Below are positions 1 through 8,493 of a DNA stretch of 64,000 nt, one piece after another (within the stretch, counting starts at the first letter, position 1; each line of letters opens with the position of its first letter). The position numbers were made by a program, and so were the translations under genes. Under the pieces are notes generated by a model. It worked only from the letters and a program-made list of their open reading frames with translations. It ran no database searches and was not told the origin of the DNA. Origin of the DNA: Occultella gossypii (GTDB lineage: Bacteria > Actinomycetota > Actinomycetes > Actinomycetales > Beutenbergiaceae). The DNA lies in the NCBI RefSeq assembly GCF_019947135.1, contig NZ_JAGSHT010000007.1:231052-295051 (forward strand), in the 5' to 3' direction.

Positions 1-1304
1 TCCCCGACGTGCTCGGCCGTGTGCACCCGGTCCTCGTCGAAGATGTCCCTGGCGATATCGGCCAGGTCGTCGATGTCCATGGACCGCATCGAGGACGAGC
101 GGGTGATGACGATCTCGTCCAGGGCTGGCTCGAGGACGCTCAGGATGCCCTCGGCGTCCTTGTCCGCCATGATCCCGACGACGCCGACGAGCCGATGGAA
201 CGCGAACGCCTCGCCGAGCGCGTCGACGAGCACCTGGGCGCCGGCCGGGTTGTGCGCGGCGTCGACGAGCACGGTGGGGCTGCGCCGGACCACCTCGAGG
301 CGGCCGGGCGAGTCGACGTCCGCGAACGCGGCCTCGACCACACCGCCGTCGAGGGCTCCCCCGCCGGTGAACTGTTCGACGGCGACCAGCGCCAGCAGAG
401 CGTTCTGCGCCTGGTGGGCTCCGTGCAGCGGCAGGAAGATCTCGGTGTAGAGCCCGCCGGTGCCGCGCAGGTCGATGAGTTGCCCGCCGACCGCGACGGT
501 CCGGTTGACCACCTCGATGTCGTAGCCCTGGGCCACCACCCGTGCCCCACGCGCGTGCGCCGCCCCCGCGATGATGACGGCCGCGTCCTCGGGCTGTTCG
601 GCAGTCACCACGATGGCGGCTGGGTCGAGCGCCTTGATGATGCCGGACTTCACGGTCGCGATCTCGGTGATGGTGTGCCCGAGCCAGCGCTCGTGGTCCC
701 GCGAGATCGGGGTGAACACCGCCACCTCGCCATCCACGACGTTCGTGGAGTCCCACTCCCCGCCGAGCCCCACCTCGACCACGGCCACGTCCACGGGGGT
801 ATCGGCGAAGGCCGCGAACGCGAACCCGGCCAGCACCTCGAAGAAGCTCAGCCGGGACTGCCCCTTCTCCTCGAGCTGGGCATCCACCATCGCCACGTAC
901 GGCTCGATGTCGCGCCAGACCTCGACGAACCGGACGGCGGAGATCGGTTGGCCATCGATCGCGATCCGCTCCCGGACCGTGTGCAGGTGCGGAGAGGTGA
1001 ACCGTCCGGTGCGCAGCCCGAGCTCGCGCAGCAGCCGTTCCACCATCCGCGAGGTGGAGGTCTTTCCGTTCGTGCCGGTCAGGTGGATCGCCCGGAAGGA
1101 CTTCTGCGGGTCGCCGAGCAGCTCGACCAGCGCCGCGACGCGGTCGATCGTCGGATCGATGTCGTGCTCGGGCGCTCGCGTCAGGATCGCCGAGTAGATC
1201 GCCTTGGCCTCGGCCTCGGCGGCCGCCTCCGCGGCACGCTCGGCCGGCGAGACCTTCGGCTTGTCCTCTTCACCGAATCCGTACCGGTGGCTGGTGACGT
1301 TCAC
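1..1304 (-). CDS. folC: Bifunctional folylpolyglutamate synthase/dihydrofolate synthase (3' end beyond the window)
   Basis: ATP-dependent ligase that makes dihydrofolate from dihydropteroate and adds glutamates to folates in the cytoplasm. Translating the minus strand from the GTG at 1304 gives an open frame of about 434 codons with no stop before the left edge. The P-loop GTNGKTS is at residues 77-83, and further Mur-ligase-type motifs follow ([26 protein letters not shown]; a C-terminal [10 protein letters not shown]). The usual family length is about 430-460, so only the last few residues are missing. The GTG overlaps the ileS stop (GTGA), so translation is probably coupled to ileS. The N-terminus carries a short Ala/Glu-rich extension. 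Confident. Confidence 0.93.
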   Translation of the reverse strand, partial: MNVTSHRYGFGEEDKPKVSPAERAAEAAAEAEAKAIYSAILTRAPEHDIDPTIDRVAALVELLGDPQKSFRAIHLTGTNGKTSTSRMVERLLRELGLRTGRFTSPHLHTVRERIAIDGQPISAVRFVEVWRDIEPYVAMVDAQLEEKGQSRLSFFEVLAGFAFAAFADTPVDVAVVEVGLGGEWDSTNVVDGEVAVFTPISRDHERWLGHTITEIATVKSGIIKALDPAAIVVTAEQPEDAAVIIAGAAHARGARVVAQGYDIEVVNRTVAVGGQLIDLRGTGGLYTEIFLPLHGAHQAQNALLALVAVEQFTGGGALDGGVVEAAFADVDSPGRLEVVRRSPTVLVDAAHNPAGAQVLVDALGEAFAFHRLVGVVGIMADKDAEGILSVLEPALDEIVITRSSSMRSMDIDDLADIARDIFDEDRVHTAEHVG

Positions 1305-4300
1305 AGGCTGACCTTCTCCAGATCGATGCCGACGCCGTGGTCGCCGTCCTCGGAGACGATCGGCGACACGTCGACGGCGACCGAGAGCGCGAGCGTCTCG
1401 GCGGCGATGAATTCCTGACGGTCCGTCACGGCCTGCACCCACTGGCCGGGCACGGACAGTCGCAGCGAGATCCGGTCTGCGACGTGCAGGTCGGCCGCCT
1501 TTCGGGCGTCCTGCACCTGACGGACCACGTCCCGGGCGTAGCCCTCACCGATCAGCTCGTCGTCCAGTTCGAGGTCGAGCACCACGAACCCACCACCGTC
1601 CAACACCCCGGCGGCGATCGAGTCGCCGAACCGGTCCTCGATCTCGGTGCTCAGCGAGTACTCCCCCTCCTCCAGAGCGATCCCGGAGACCGTCACCGCG
1701 CCGTCGGTGGACTGCGCCCACGCTCCGGTCCGGGCGCCCTGGATGACCTTCTGCACGTCCTTGCCGAGCCGTGGGCCGGCGGCGCGGGCGTTCACGGTGA
1801 GCTTCGTGTACACGCCGTAGTCGGAGGCGGCTCCGTCGGCCAGGTCGATCACCTGGACCTCCTTGACGTTGACCTCCTCGGCGATCAGGTCCGTGAACGG
1901 GCCCAGTGCGGCGGTGTCCTCCACCACCACGCGGACCTTGCGCAAGGGCTGCCGCACCCGGAGCTTGTTCGCCTTGCGCAGGCCGTGCGTGGTGGAGACA
2001 ACCTCGCGGACCGCGTCCATTGCCGCCACCAGGTCGTCGGCGGCGAGCAGTGCCGAGGCCGTGTGGTCGGCCGGGTTCTCCGGGTCCGGATAGTCGCTGA
2101 GGTGCACCGAGCGTCCGCCGGTCAGCCCACGCCAGACCTCCTCGGTGACCATCGGCGCCAGCGGTGCCATCACCCGGGTGAGTACCTCCAGGGCCGTGTA
2201 CAACGTGTTGTACGCGTCGGCGTCCTCGTCCCAGAACCGTTGCCGGGAGGTCCGTACGTACCAGTTCGTGAGCAGGTCCAGGTACTCGCGCACCCGGGCG
2301 CACGCGCCGGAGATGTCGTACACCTCCATGTCGGCGCGCACCACCGCCACCAGGGTGCGCGTGCGGGCCAGCAGGTACCGGTCCATGTCGTCCAGCTCGG
2401 GCACCTCGTCGGGGCGCGGGGCGCGAGCATCCAGGCCCGCACCGTCGTTCGTGGTGTTCGCGTACAGGCCGAAGAAGTACCAGGTGTTCCACAGCGGCAG
2501 CAGGATCTGCCGCACGGCGTCCCGGATGCCTTCCTCGGTGACCACGAGGTTGCCGCCGCGCAGGATCGGCGAGGCCATCTCGAACCATCGCATCGCGTCC
2601 GAGCCGTCACGATCGAACACCTCGCTCACGTCCGGGTAGTTGCGCAGCGACTTACTCGCCTTGCGCCCGTCGTTGCCGAGCACGATGCCGTGCACCACCA
2701 CGGTGCGGAACGCGGGCCGGTCGAACAACGCGGTGGCCAACACGTGCAGCAGGTAGAACCAGCCGCGGGTCTGGGGGATGTACTCCACGATGAAGTCGCC
2801 CGGGTAGTGGTGCTCGAACCAGTCGGCGTTCTCGAACGGGTAGTGCACCTGGGCGAACGGCATGGACCCGGAGTCGAACCAGACGTCCAGCACCTCCGGG
2901 ATCCGGCGCATCGTGGACGCCCCGGTGGGGTCGTCGGGGTTCGGCCTGGTGAGCTCGTCGATGAACGGGCGGTGCAGGTCCGGCACCGGCACGCCGAAGT
3001 CCGCCTCCAGGTCCGCGATCGAGCCGTAGACGTCGGTGCGCGGATACTCCGGGTTGTCGCTGACCCACACCGGGATGGGTGTGCCCCAGTACCGGTTCCG
3101 GGAGATCGACCAGTCCCGGGCGTTCGCGAGCCACTTGCCGAACTGCCCGTGCTTGATGTGCTCGGGCACCCAGGTGATCTGCTCGTTGAGCTCCACCATC
3201 CGGTCCCGGAACTGCGTGACCCGCACGAACCAGGAGGAGACGGCCTTGTAGATCAGGGGGTTCCGGCACCGCCAGCAGTGCGGGTAGGAGTGGTCGTAGG
3301 TCTCGTGCCGCACCACCACGGGGCGCACGGCCGGCGCGAAGGTCCCGACGGCGCCGGTTCCGGCCTTGAGGTCGGCGATCGCCCTCGGGTTCGCCTCGAA
3401 CACCTGCAGGCCCTCGTAGTCGGGCACCTCGGCGGTGAACTTGCCGGCATCGTCCACCGGCACCACGGGCGTGATCCCGGCGTCGCCGCAGACCGTCATG
3501 TCGTCTTCGCCGAAAGCGGGGGCCAGGTGCACCAGGCCGGTGCCGTCCTCGGTGGTGACGAAGTCGGCGAGCAGGATCTGGTGCGCGTTCTCACGGCCGG
3601 CGAAGTACGGGAACGGCGGGGTGTAGGTCCGTCCGGCCAACTCGGCGCCGGTGAGCGTGGCCACCACCTCGGGCTCCTCGCCGAGTTCGCGGGCGTAGGC
3701 CTCGAGCCGGGTGGAGGCGAGCAGGACCCGCTCCCCCGCCAATGCTCCCTCGGTCGGCGTGACCACCAGATACGTGATCTCCGGCCCGACGGCGATCGCC
3801 AGGTTCGAGGGCAGCGTCCACGGGGTGGTGGTCCAGATGAGCGCCAGCTCCCCGGTCTCCAGGCGCAGGCCCACGGTCAGCGCCGGGTCCTGGCGCATCT
3901 GGTAGACGTCGTCGTCCATGCTCAGTTCATGGTTGGACAACGGGGTCTGGTCATGCCAGCAGTACGGCAGGACTCGGTAGCCCTCGTAGGCCAGGCCCTT
4001 GTCGTGGAGCTGCTTGAACGCCCAGATCACCGACTCCATGTAGGAGGGGTCGAGGGTCTTGTAGTCGTTCTCGAAGTCCACCCACCGGGCCTGCCGGGTG
4101 ACGTACTCCTCCCACTCCTTGGTGTAGCGGAGCACGGACTCACGGCAGACGGCGTTGAAGGCCTCGATGCCCATCTCTTCGATCTGCGACTTGTCCGTGA
4201 TGCCGAGGATCCGCTCGGCCTCCAGCTCGGCGGGCAACCCGTGGGTGTCCCAGCCGAACCGGCGCTCCACCCGCTTGCCCAGCATGGTCTGGAACCGGGG

Positions 4301-4558
4301 CACGACGTCCTTGACGTACCCGGTGAGGAGGTGCCCGGGGTGCGGCAACCCGTTCGCGAACGGCGGCCCGTCGTAGAAGACGAACTCGTTGGACCCGTTC
4401 TCCCCGGCCGGCCGGTTGTCGATCGAGGCCTGGAAGGTCCCGTCGGATTTCCAGTACGCGAGCACCTCCTGCTCGAGCGCGGGGAAACTCGGGGAGGGTG
4501 CTACGCCGTCGGCCTGGGTGTGGCGGGGGTAGTGCTGCTCGCTCGGCTGGGTGGCCAT
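1301..4558 (-). CDS. ileS: Isoleucyl-tRNA synthetase
   Basis: Charges tRNA-Ile with isoleucine; cytoplasmic class I synthetase. 1085 residues, the long eukaryote-like (IleS2) form usual in actinobacteria. The HIGH-type motif is HPGH at about residues 73-76 in the context [11 protein letters not shown]. The KMSKS-type motif is KASKS near residue 630. WCRCR at the zinc/editing region and a C-terminal anticodon-binding region are also visible. The start is the ATG at 4558 because GAAGGA lies about 12 bases upstream. A longer in-frame reading back to 4666 would run through the T-box element and is rejected. The gene overlaps folC downstream by four bases. Expression is probably controlled by the T-box leader just upstream. 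Family knowledge: IleS2-type enzymes are often naturally mupirocin-tolerant; not tested here. Confidence 0.97.
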   Translation of the reverse strand: MATQPSEQHYPRHTQADGVAPSPSFPALEQEVLAYWKSDGTFQASIDNRPAGENGSNEFVFYDGPPFANGLPHPGHLLTGYVKDVVPRFQTMLGKRVERRFGWDTHGLPAELEAERILGITDKSQIEEMGIEAFNAVCRESVLRYTKEWEEYVTRQARWVDFENDYKTLDPSYMESVIWAFKQLHDKGLAYEGYRVLPYCWHDQTPLSNHELSMDDDVYQMRQDPALTVGLRLETGELALIWTTTPWTLPSNLAIAVGPEITYLVVTPTEGALAGERVLLASTRLEAYARELGEEPEVVATLTGAELAGRTYTPPFPYFAGRENAHQILLADFVTTEDGTGLVHLAPAFGEDDMTVCGDAGITPVVPVDDAGKFTAEVPDYEGLQVFEANPRAIADLKAGTGAVGTFAPAVRPVVVRHETYDHSYPHCWRCRNPLIYKAVSSWFVRVTQFRDRMVELNEQITWVPEHIKHGQFGKWLANARDWSISRNRYWGTPIPVWVSDNPEYPRTDVYGSIADLEADFGVPVPDLHRPFIDELTRPNPDDPTGASTMRRIPEVLDVWFDSGSMPFAQVHYPFENADWFEHHYPGDFIVEYIPQTRGWFYLLHVLATALFDRPAFRTVVVHGIVLGNDGRKASKSLRNYPDVSEVFDRDGSDAMRWFEMASPILRGGNLVVTEEGIRDAVRQILLPLWNTWYFFGLYANTTNDGAGLDARAPRPDEVPELDDMDRYLLARTRTLVAVVRADMEVYDISGACARVREYLDLLTNWYVRTSRQRFWDEDADAYNTLYTALEVLTRVMAPLAPMVTEEVWRGLTGGRSVHLSDYPDPENPADHTASALLAADDLVAAMDAVREVVSTTHGLRKANKLRVRQPLRKVRVVVEDTAALGPFTDLIAEEVNVKEVQVIDLADGAASDYGVYTKLTVNARAAGPRLGKDVQKVIQGARTGAWAQSTDGAVTVSGIALEEGEYSLSTEIEDRFGDSIAAGVLDGGGFVVLDLELDDELIGEGYARDVVRQVQDARKAADLHVADRISLRLSVPGQWVQAVTDRQEFIAAETLALSVAVDVSPIVSEDGDHGVGIDLEKVSL

Positions 4559-4597
4559 CTGCGCGGATCCTTCGTGGGTACGGGTTGCCTGCCGCAC

Positions 4598-4785
4598 GAG
4601 GACGATGCGCGCCCGGGTTCGGGACGTACCGCGGTACCACCTCGCTTGCCGCGTGCCCGAGGACACCCGACCGCTCCTTGAAGGCTATGACGGGCCCACC
4701 CGTTCCGGTTCTACTGAGCCGGCCCGCGGGCGGGTCGACCGTTCTTCCGGAAGGCTCACCGGTGATGGCCGGGTCAATGCCTCTG
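4598..4785 (-). promoter_or_regulatory. T-box riboswitch controlling ileS
   Basis: The minus strand carries the T-box sequence GGTGGTACCGCGG at 4641-4629, and CGTCC at 4604-4600 as the likely 3' arm of the antisequestrator. Upstream, at 4770-4743, is a short Stem-I-like stretch containing CCATCACCGGTGAGCC. Its ATC (4766-4764) is an isoleucine codon, matching the specifier of known actinobacterial ileS T-boxes. A -10-like TAGACT at 4797-4792 would start the leader near 4785. There is no obvious terminator run between the T-box and the ileS ATG, and the ribosome binding site is close by, so control is probably at translation initiation (class II T-box). Uncharged tRNA-Ile would open the ribosome binding site. 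The fold was judged by eye. Confidence 0.85.
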
Positions 4786-4975
4786 TGTGCGAGTCTAGCG
4801 CCGACGTCACGCTGATTCGTAAGCAGCCCGCAGCCAGGACCGGACCCGGCGTCCCGCTGACCGACATCGCCTGCGTCCGCACAATCATCGCCCGACGGCT
4901 CAGAGTCACGCCCGGTCGGTGCCGCGCCCGATTTCCAGCGGGTTGGACCGAGATCCCAGCGACCCGGAAGTTCCC
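4786..4975. other. Intergenic region between divergent ileS leader and the reductase-like gene
   Basis: Together with the T-box leader this makes a gene-free stretch of about 480 bases. It holds the ileS promoter box (TAGACT, 4797-4792) with no convincing -35, and otherwise no repeat, hairpin or conserved element that I can recognise. Open frames crossing it on the minus strand lack a ribosome binding site and coding character. Confidence 0.5.
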
Positions 4976-5004
4976 TTTACCGGCATCACCGCCCGCACTA
5001 GCGT
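4976..5004 (+). promoter_or_regulatory. Candidate promoter for the reductase-like gene
   Basis: TTTACC (4976-4981), a 17-base spacer, then TAGCGT (4999-5004), about 35 bases before the ATG at 5039. It matches the sigma70-type spacing. Read by eye only. Confidence 0.45.
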
Positions 5005-5038
5005 GAATGGTCACCGAGACCCATGGAGGGCGACGACG

Positions 5039-5611
5039 ATGTCTGAACTGACGGTGGACGTGATCACCTCGCTCGACGGTTATGGAGCCGCTGAGGGCTG
5101 GCCGGGGTTCTGGGGCATGGAGGGCCCCGAGTACTTCGAGTGGATGGCGAGTGAACCGACCGACTACACAGTGCTGATGGGTCGCAAGACCTACGAGCTG
5201 ATGTCCGGGTTCGCCAGTAGTGGCGCGGAGGACGTCGGACCGCTGGACAGCCTGCCGAAGGTCGTGTTCTCATCGACGCTCTCGGAGCCGCTGGGCTGGC
5301 GGAACACTCGGCTGGTCAGCGGAGACGCCGTCGAGGCGGTCCGGGCGATGAAGCAGGACGGGGCCACGCTGCGTACCCTCGGGAGCCTCTCGCTGTGCCG
5401 CGCGCTGCTCACCGCTGGGCTGGTCGACCGGTTCCGGGTCGTGGTGTTCCCGGTGGTGAACGGGGCGACCGGTTACGACAACATCTACGCAGACTGGCCC
5501 GACGTGCGGCTCGACCTGCTGGACCAGAAGGTGTTCGACGGCCGGCTTCAGATGCTCGAGTACCGGCCGACGGTGCTCGACGGGCCGCCCGGCGCACCAG
5601 CCCCCGCGTAG
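5039..5611 (+). CDS. Dihydrofolate reductase-fold (RibD C-terminal domain) protein
   Basis: 190-residue cytoplasmic protein of the RibD_C/DHFR-like family. Visible features are the N-terminal strand and loop LTVDVITSLDGYGAAEG, the central TVLMGRKTYELM, and a C-terminal half with an LGSLSLCRALL motif that forms the nucleotide-binding region in this fold. These proteins are usually NADPH-dependent reductases of unknown substrate and are not the housekeeping DHFR. The ATG at 5039 is preceded by GGAGG (5024-5028); a GTG-started extension to 4919 would run through the promoter and is rejected. Monocistronic, divergent from ileS. Confidence 0.85.
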   Translation: MSELTVDVITSLDGYGAAEGWPGFWGMEGPEYFEWMASEPTDYTVLMGRKTYELMSGFASSGAEDVGPLDSLPKVVFSSTLSEPLGWRNTRLVSGDAVEAVRAMKQDGATLRTLGSLSLCRALLTAGLVDRFRVVVFPVVNGATGYDNIYADWPDVRLDLLDQKVFDGRLQMLEYRPTVLDGPPGAPAPA

Positions 5612-5648
5612 CTCCACGAGCCGCCGCCTCACCCACCGACGGCGTGGG

Positions 5649-5963
5649 TCACCGCCCCTGGTCGGGGTCCGGCCAGTGCACCGAGTCGTCGTAGTCGTGG
5701 TGGCGGCGCAGGTAGGCGACGATGAACGGGCAGTACGGCACGATCGTCTCGCCCCGGGCGACGGTGTCGTCGAGGGCACCGCGCGCGAGTGCGCTACCGA
5801 GCCCCTGGCCGGCGAACTCGTCGTCGACGACCGTGTGGCTGAACGCGGTGCCGGCGGCCTCGGTATGGAAGGCGGCGATCCCGGCCCTGGTCCCTCCGAC
5901 CCAGATCTCGTACTGCCCCTCCGCGTCGTTGCGGACGATCGTCGGTACCTCGGTCTGGCTCAC
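5649..5963 (-). CDS. Small GNAT N-acetyltransferase (YjdJ/CG-type), internal start
   Basis: 104-residue acetyltransferase of the short Gcn5-related type. The acetyl-CoA loop GQGLGSALARGALDD and the characteristic ending VPYCPFIVAYLRRH are clear, and the length fits the family. The GTG at 5963 has GAGGGGAAG about six bases upstream, so the protein can be made on its own. The same reading frame is open upstream without a stop into the ligase, which makes a fused reading 5649-7574 possible (separate entry). I think independent translation is the more likely biology, because an intergenic-type hairpin lies between the two parts. Confidence 0.7.
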   Translation of the reverse strand: MSQTEVPTIVRNDAEGQYEIWVGGTRAGIAAFHTEAAGTAFSHTVVDDEFAGQGLGSALARGALDDTVARGETIVPYCPFIVAYLRRHHDYDDSVHWPDPDQGR

Positions 5964-7574
5964 CCGTGACTTCCCCTCGTGACGTGATGGCCCCGGGCCT
6001 CGATGCCCGGGCGTTGTGTGTGACTGCCCCGCACCCACCGTATCAACGCGCCGCGGTGCGCGGGCCGAGCCCAGTTCGTCCCGGGCCCGCCCGAGCAGGG
6101 CCGCGGCGTCGACGTCGACGCCGCTGACCTCCACGTGCATCACCTGCCCGAGCCGCTCGTCGGGCACCGCGTGGACGACGGCGTCGCTCACCTCGTGCTG
6201 GCCCAGGAACCAGTCCCGCACCTCACCCAGGTGGACGTTGTGGCCACCGACCACGACGACGTCGTCCGCGCGCCCGGCCAGGAACAGGCGGCCCTTGGCG
6301 TCCAGGTGGCCGACGTCCCCGGTGGCCACGAAGCCGCCCGGGGTGTCGGCGGCCCGCCACGGCGAGCGGAGCCACAGTCGTCCGGTGACACCGTCGGGCA
6401 CGTCGTCACCGTCGTCGTCGCGGATCCGCAGGCGGACCCCGGTGGCCGGCCGGCCCACCGTGCCCGGGGCGTCCCGGAGGTCGGCGGCCGTGGCGATCGT
6501 GGCGGTGCCGGTCTCACTGGTACCGAAGAAGTCAACGAGAGCGCCCGGGTAGAGCGCCTCGATCCGGGTGGCGAGGTCGACGGGCAGCGGCGCGGAGCCT
6601 GCCGCGATCCGACGCAGCGGTGGGCGTGGCGCGTGCGCCTCGAGCACCTCCGTGAGCCCCAGGAGCTGCGCCGGAACACCGAGCACTGCCCCGACCCGGT
6701 GGGTGTGGATGAGCTCGGCCCAGCGTTCGGGGGTCTGGCCGTGGCCGAGCACGACCGGCGCCCCGATCACCAGGGCGGCCGAGAACACGCTGAGCCCATG
6801 CCCGTGCGACAGCGGCGCGGTGACGAGCACCGGCTCGCCGCGGCGCAGTCCGAGCGCCGCGAGCAGGCTGAGCACGGTGCCGAGCTGCGCGCGTCGCACC
6901 CCCGGCCGGGCGGTCGCGTGTGGGGTGTCCGTGGTCCCGGAGGTGAGCAGGTGCAGCGTCCCGACCCGCCGCCGTCGCCACCGATCGGCCGGATGGGCGA
7001 GGCTCGCACGAACGGTGCCCTGGTCGGGCCGCGGCGAGCAGTCGTAGCGGCGGATCACGGAGGCGAGGGCGGCGCCCGGACCGAAGGCCGAGGCGAGGCC
7101 GGGGGCAGTTGCGTCGTCATGGACCAGGAGGTCGGGGCGGGCCTGGTCAAGGATCGACCGCAGCCGATCGGTGCCGATGCTCGGGCCGATGAGCACGGCG
7201 TCCACGCCGAGGGCCCCCGCGGCGATCATGGTCGCGACCTGGCCGCGGTGGTCGCGGGCGTGCACGGCGATCCGTGGCGCAGGATCGCCGCCGGCCGCGC
7301 GCCGGGCGGCGCGGGCCGAGCGCAGCGCCTCGGTGAGCCGCGCGGCGGCGACGTCGACCGCGCGGGCCAACCCCTCGCCGTCGAGCGGGCCCAGGTGATC
7401 GACGAGGACCGGGCCGTGCGGGCTCCGGCGTGCTGCCGCGAGGGCCGCGCCGGGCAGGGTGGTGCCGTAGCGCCACAGTGGGCCCACTGCGGGCAGCTCC
7501 GCAACCCGCGGTGCCATCGCGCTCAGCACCGCGGCGGCCTCGGTGACGGCGTGCCAACCGGACCGGTGGCTCAC
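5649..7574 (-). CDS. Degenerate AMP-dependent acyl ligase reading in frame into a GNAT domain
   Basis: Residues 1-537 are an adenylate-forming enzyme (acyl-CoA/acyl-AMP ligase family). The A5-like FFGTSETG, the TGD motif (FVATGDVGHLD) and the hinge GRADDVVVVGGHNVH are present. The phosphate-binding loop reads TSGTTDTPHA instead of the usual SGTTGxPKG. The frame reaches PRRVDTVG and then diverges, so the normal C-terminal PRTxTGK lysine motif is absent. No stop follows; the frame runs through about 25 low-complexity residues, including a hairpin, into the GNAT. The GTG at 7574 overlaps the SDR stop (GTGA), so it is coupled to the SDR. It is probably impaired in adenylation, or a decaying gene that lost its stop. 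Substrate unknown. Confidence 0.65.
   Translation of the reverse strand: MSHRSGWHAVTEAAAVLSAMAPRVAELPAVGPLWRYGTTLPGAALAAARRSPHGPVLVDHLGPLDGEGLARAVDVAAARLTEALRSARAARRAAGGDPAPRIAVHARDHRGQVATMIAAGALGVDAVLIGPSIGTDRLRSILDQARPDLLVHDDATAPGLASAFGPGAALASVIRRYDCSPRPDQGTVRASLAHPADRWRRRRVGTLHLLTSGTTDTPHATARPGVRRAQLGTVLSLLAALGLRRGEPVLVTAPLSHGHGLSVFSAALVIGAPVVLGHGQTPERWAELIHTHRVGAVLGVPAQLLGLTEVLEAHAPRPPLRRIAAGSAPLPVDLATRIEALYPGALVDFFGTSETGTATIATAADLRDAPGTVGRPATGVRLRIRDDDGDDVPDGVTGRLWLRSPWRAADTPGGFVATGDVGHLDAKGRLFLAGRADDVVVVGGHNVHLGEVRDWFLGQHEVSDAVVHAVPDERLGQVMHVEVSGVDVDAAALLGRARDELGSARAPRRVDTVGAGQSHTTPGHRGPGPSRHEGKSRVSQTEVPTIVRNDAEGQYEIWVGGTRAGIAAFHTEAAGTAFSHTVVDDEFAGQGLGSALARGALDDTVARGETIVPYCPFIVAYLRRHHDYDDSVHWPDPDQGR
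5992..6011 (-). terminator. GC-rich hairpin between the ligase and GNAT parts
   Basis: CCCGGGC (5992-5998) pairs with GCCCGGG (6005-6011) around a six-base loop. It looks like an intergenic terminator or attenuator, although the reading frame passes through it. This supports the view that the ligase lost its true C-terminus and stop codon. There is no T tract, so terminator function is uncertain. Confidence 0.4.
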
Positions 7575-8425
7575 CACCGGTTCCGCAGCGCGGTGCGCAG
7601 GAGCAGGTCGGAGGTCGCGGGAGCGAGCGCACTGACCGCGCCGCCGAGCCGGGCCCACCAGGGTGAGATCAGCCGAGGCCGGTCCACGATCGCCCGGCAG
7701 ACGAGCGCGGCCGCGTCGTCGGCACCGAGGCCCGGCGCCGTGGCGTACCGCGCGGTCGGGGCACTCATGGCGGTGTGCACAAGAGGTAGGTGGATGGACG
7801 TGGTGGCCACGCCGTCGGCCGCCAGTTCGGGTGCCACGGCCCGCAGCCAGGCCTCGAACGCGGACTTGCTCGCCGCGTACGCGGAGTAGCCCGGGCTGGG
7901 CACGTCCACGCTCGCGGACGCCACGGAGATCAGGTGACCGGCGCCGTCGGCCGTCATCTCCCGCAGCAGCGGCAGCAGCAGGGCGATCGGACCCAGCGCG
8001 TTGACGCCGGCGAGGCGCTGCACGTCGTGGAAGCGGTCGGTGTAGTCCGCGAGGCTGCGGCGGATGCTGTGCCCGGCGTTGGAGATGACGACGGCGGGGG
8101 TGCCGTGCTCGCGCAGGGCCGCCTCGGCGGTGGTGCGGGCGGCGTCGGTGTCGCGCAGGTCGACGCGGTAGGTGTCGGCGCGTCCGCCGAGGGTCCGGAC
8201 CCTCCCGGCGACGTCCTCGACCTCCTCGCCGCGGGCGAGCAGCACCACGTGCGCGCCGACGGCCCCGAGGCGGATCGCGATCCGTTCGCCGACGCCCCGC
8301 GACGCGCCGGTGATCAGCACGGTTCGCCCCGTCACGACCTCGCGTACCGCGTCCGGCCCGGGCCCGAAGCCGGCCATGCCGAGAAGCGCGCGCACGGCCA
8401 CCGGCCACCCCTGGTTCCCCCGCAT
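7571..8425 (-). CDS. Short-chain dehydrogenase/reductase
   Basis: Cytoplasmic NAD(P)-dependent oxidoreductase with the classical SDR fold. The cofactor loop is GASRGVGE near residue 38, SNAG replaces NNAG, and the catalytic Tyr/Lys are in YSAYAASKSA. About 284 residues, somewhat longer than classical SDRs, resembling the acyl-reductase-like subgroup. The ATG at 8425 is supported by TAGGCT at 8438-8433, seven bases ahead, which suggests leaderless transcription. It is coupled to the ligase gene by a GTGA overlap, so the two may act on the same acyl or alcohol substrate, which cannot be named from sequence. Confidence 0.85.
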   Translation of the reverse strand: MRGNQGWPVAVRALLGMAGFGPGPDAVREVVTGRTVLITGASRGVGERIAIRLGAVGAHVVLLARGEEVEDVAGRVRTLGGRADTYRVDLRDTDAARTTAEAALREHGTPAVVISNAGHSIRRSLADYTDRFHDVQRLAGVNALGPIALLLPLLREMTADGAGHLISVASASVDVPSPGYSAYAASKSAFEAWLRAVAPELAADGVATTSIHLPLVHTAMSAPTARYATAPGLGADDAAALVCRAIVDRPRLISPWWARLGGAVSALAPATSDLLLRTALRNRW

Positions 8426-8432
8426 GCCCGCG

Positions 8433-8438
8433 AGCCTA
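8433..8438 (-). promoter_or_regulatory. -10 box (TAGGCT) for leaderless SDR transcript
   Basis: TAGGCT ends seven bases before the ATG at 8425, the spacing expected if transcription starts at the A of the start codon. Confidence 0.5.
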
Positions 8439-8493
8439 ACCGCCACGCGAGGTCAACTACGCTCGACCCGATCCGACCGTCGAGGAGATGCCA

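Noticed and set aside
1337..4681. Very long open frame on the plus strand opposite ileS (over 1100 codons)
   Set aside because: It mirrors the codon bias of ileS, has no ribosome binding site and gives a low-complexity His/Arg/Val-rich product. Similar antisense frames over valS, the histidine kinase, the aminotransferase region and the SBP genes were dropped for the same reason.
4685..5014. 109-codon minus-strand frame across the ileS leader
   Set aside because: It runs through the T-box element and promoter, with no ribosome binding site and no similarity I recognise.
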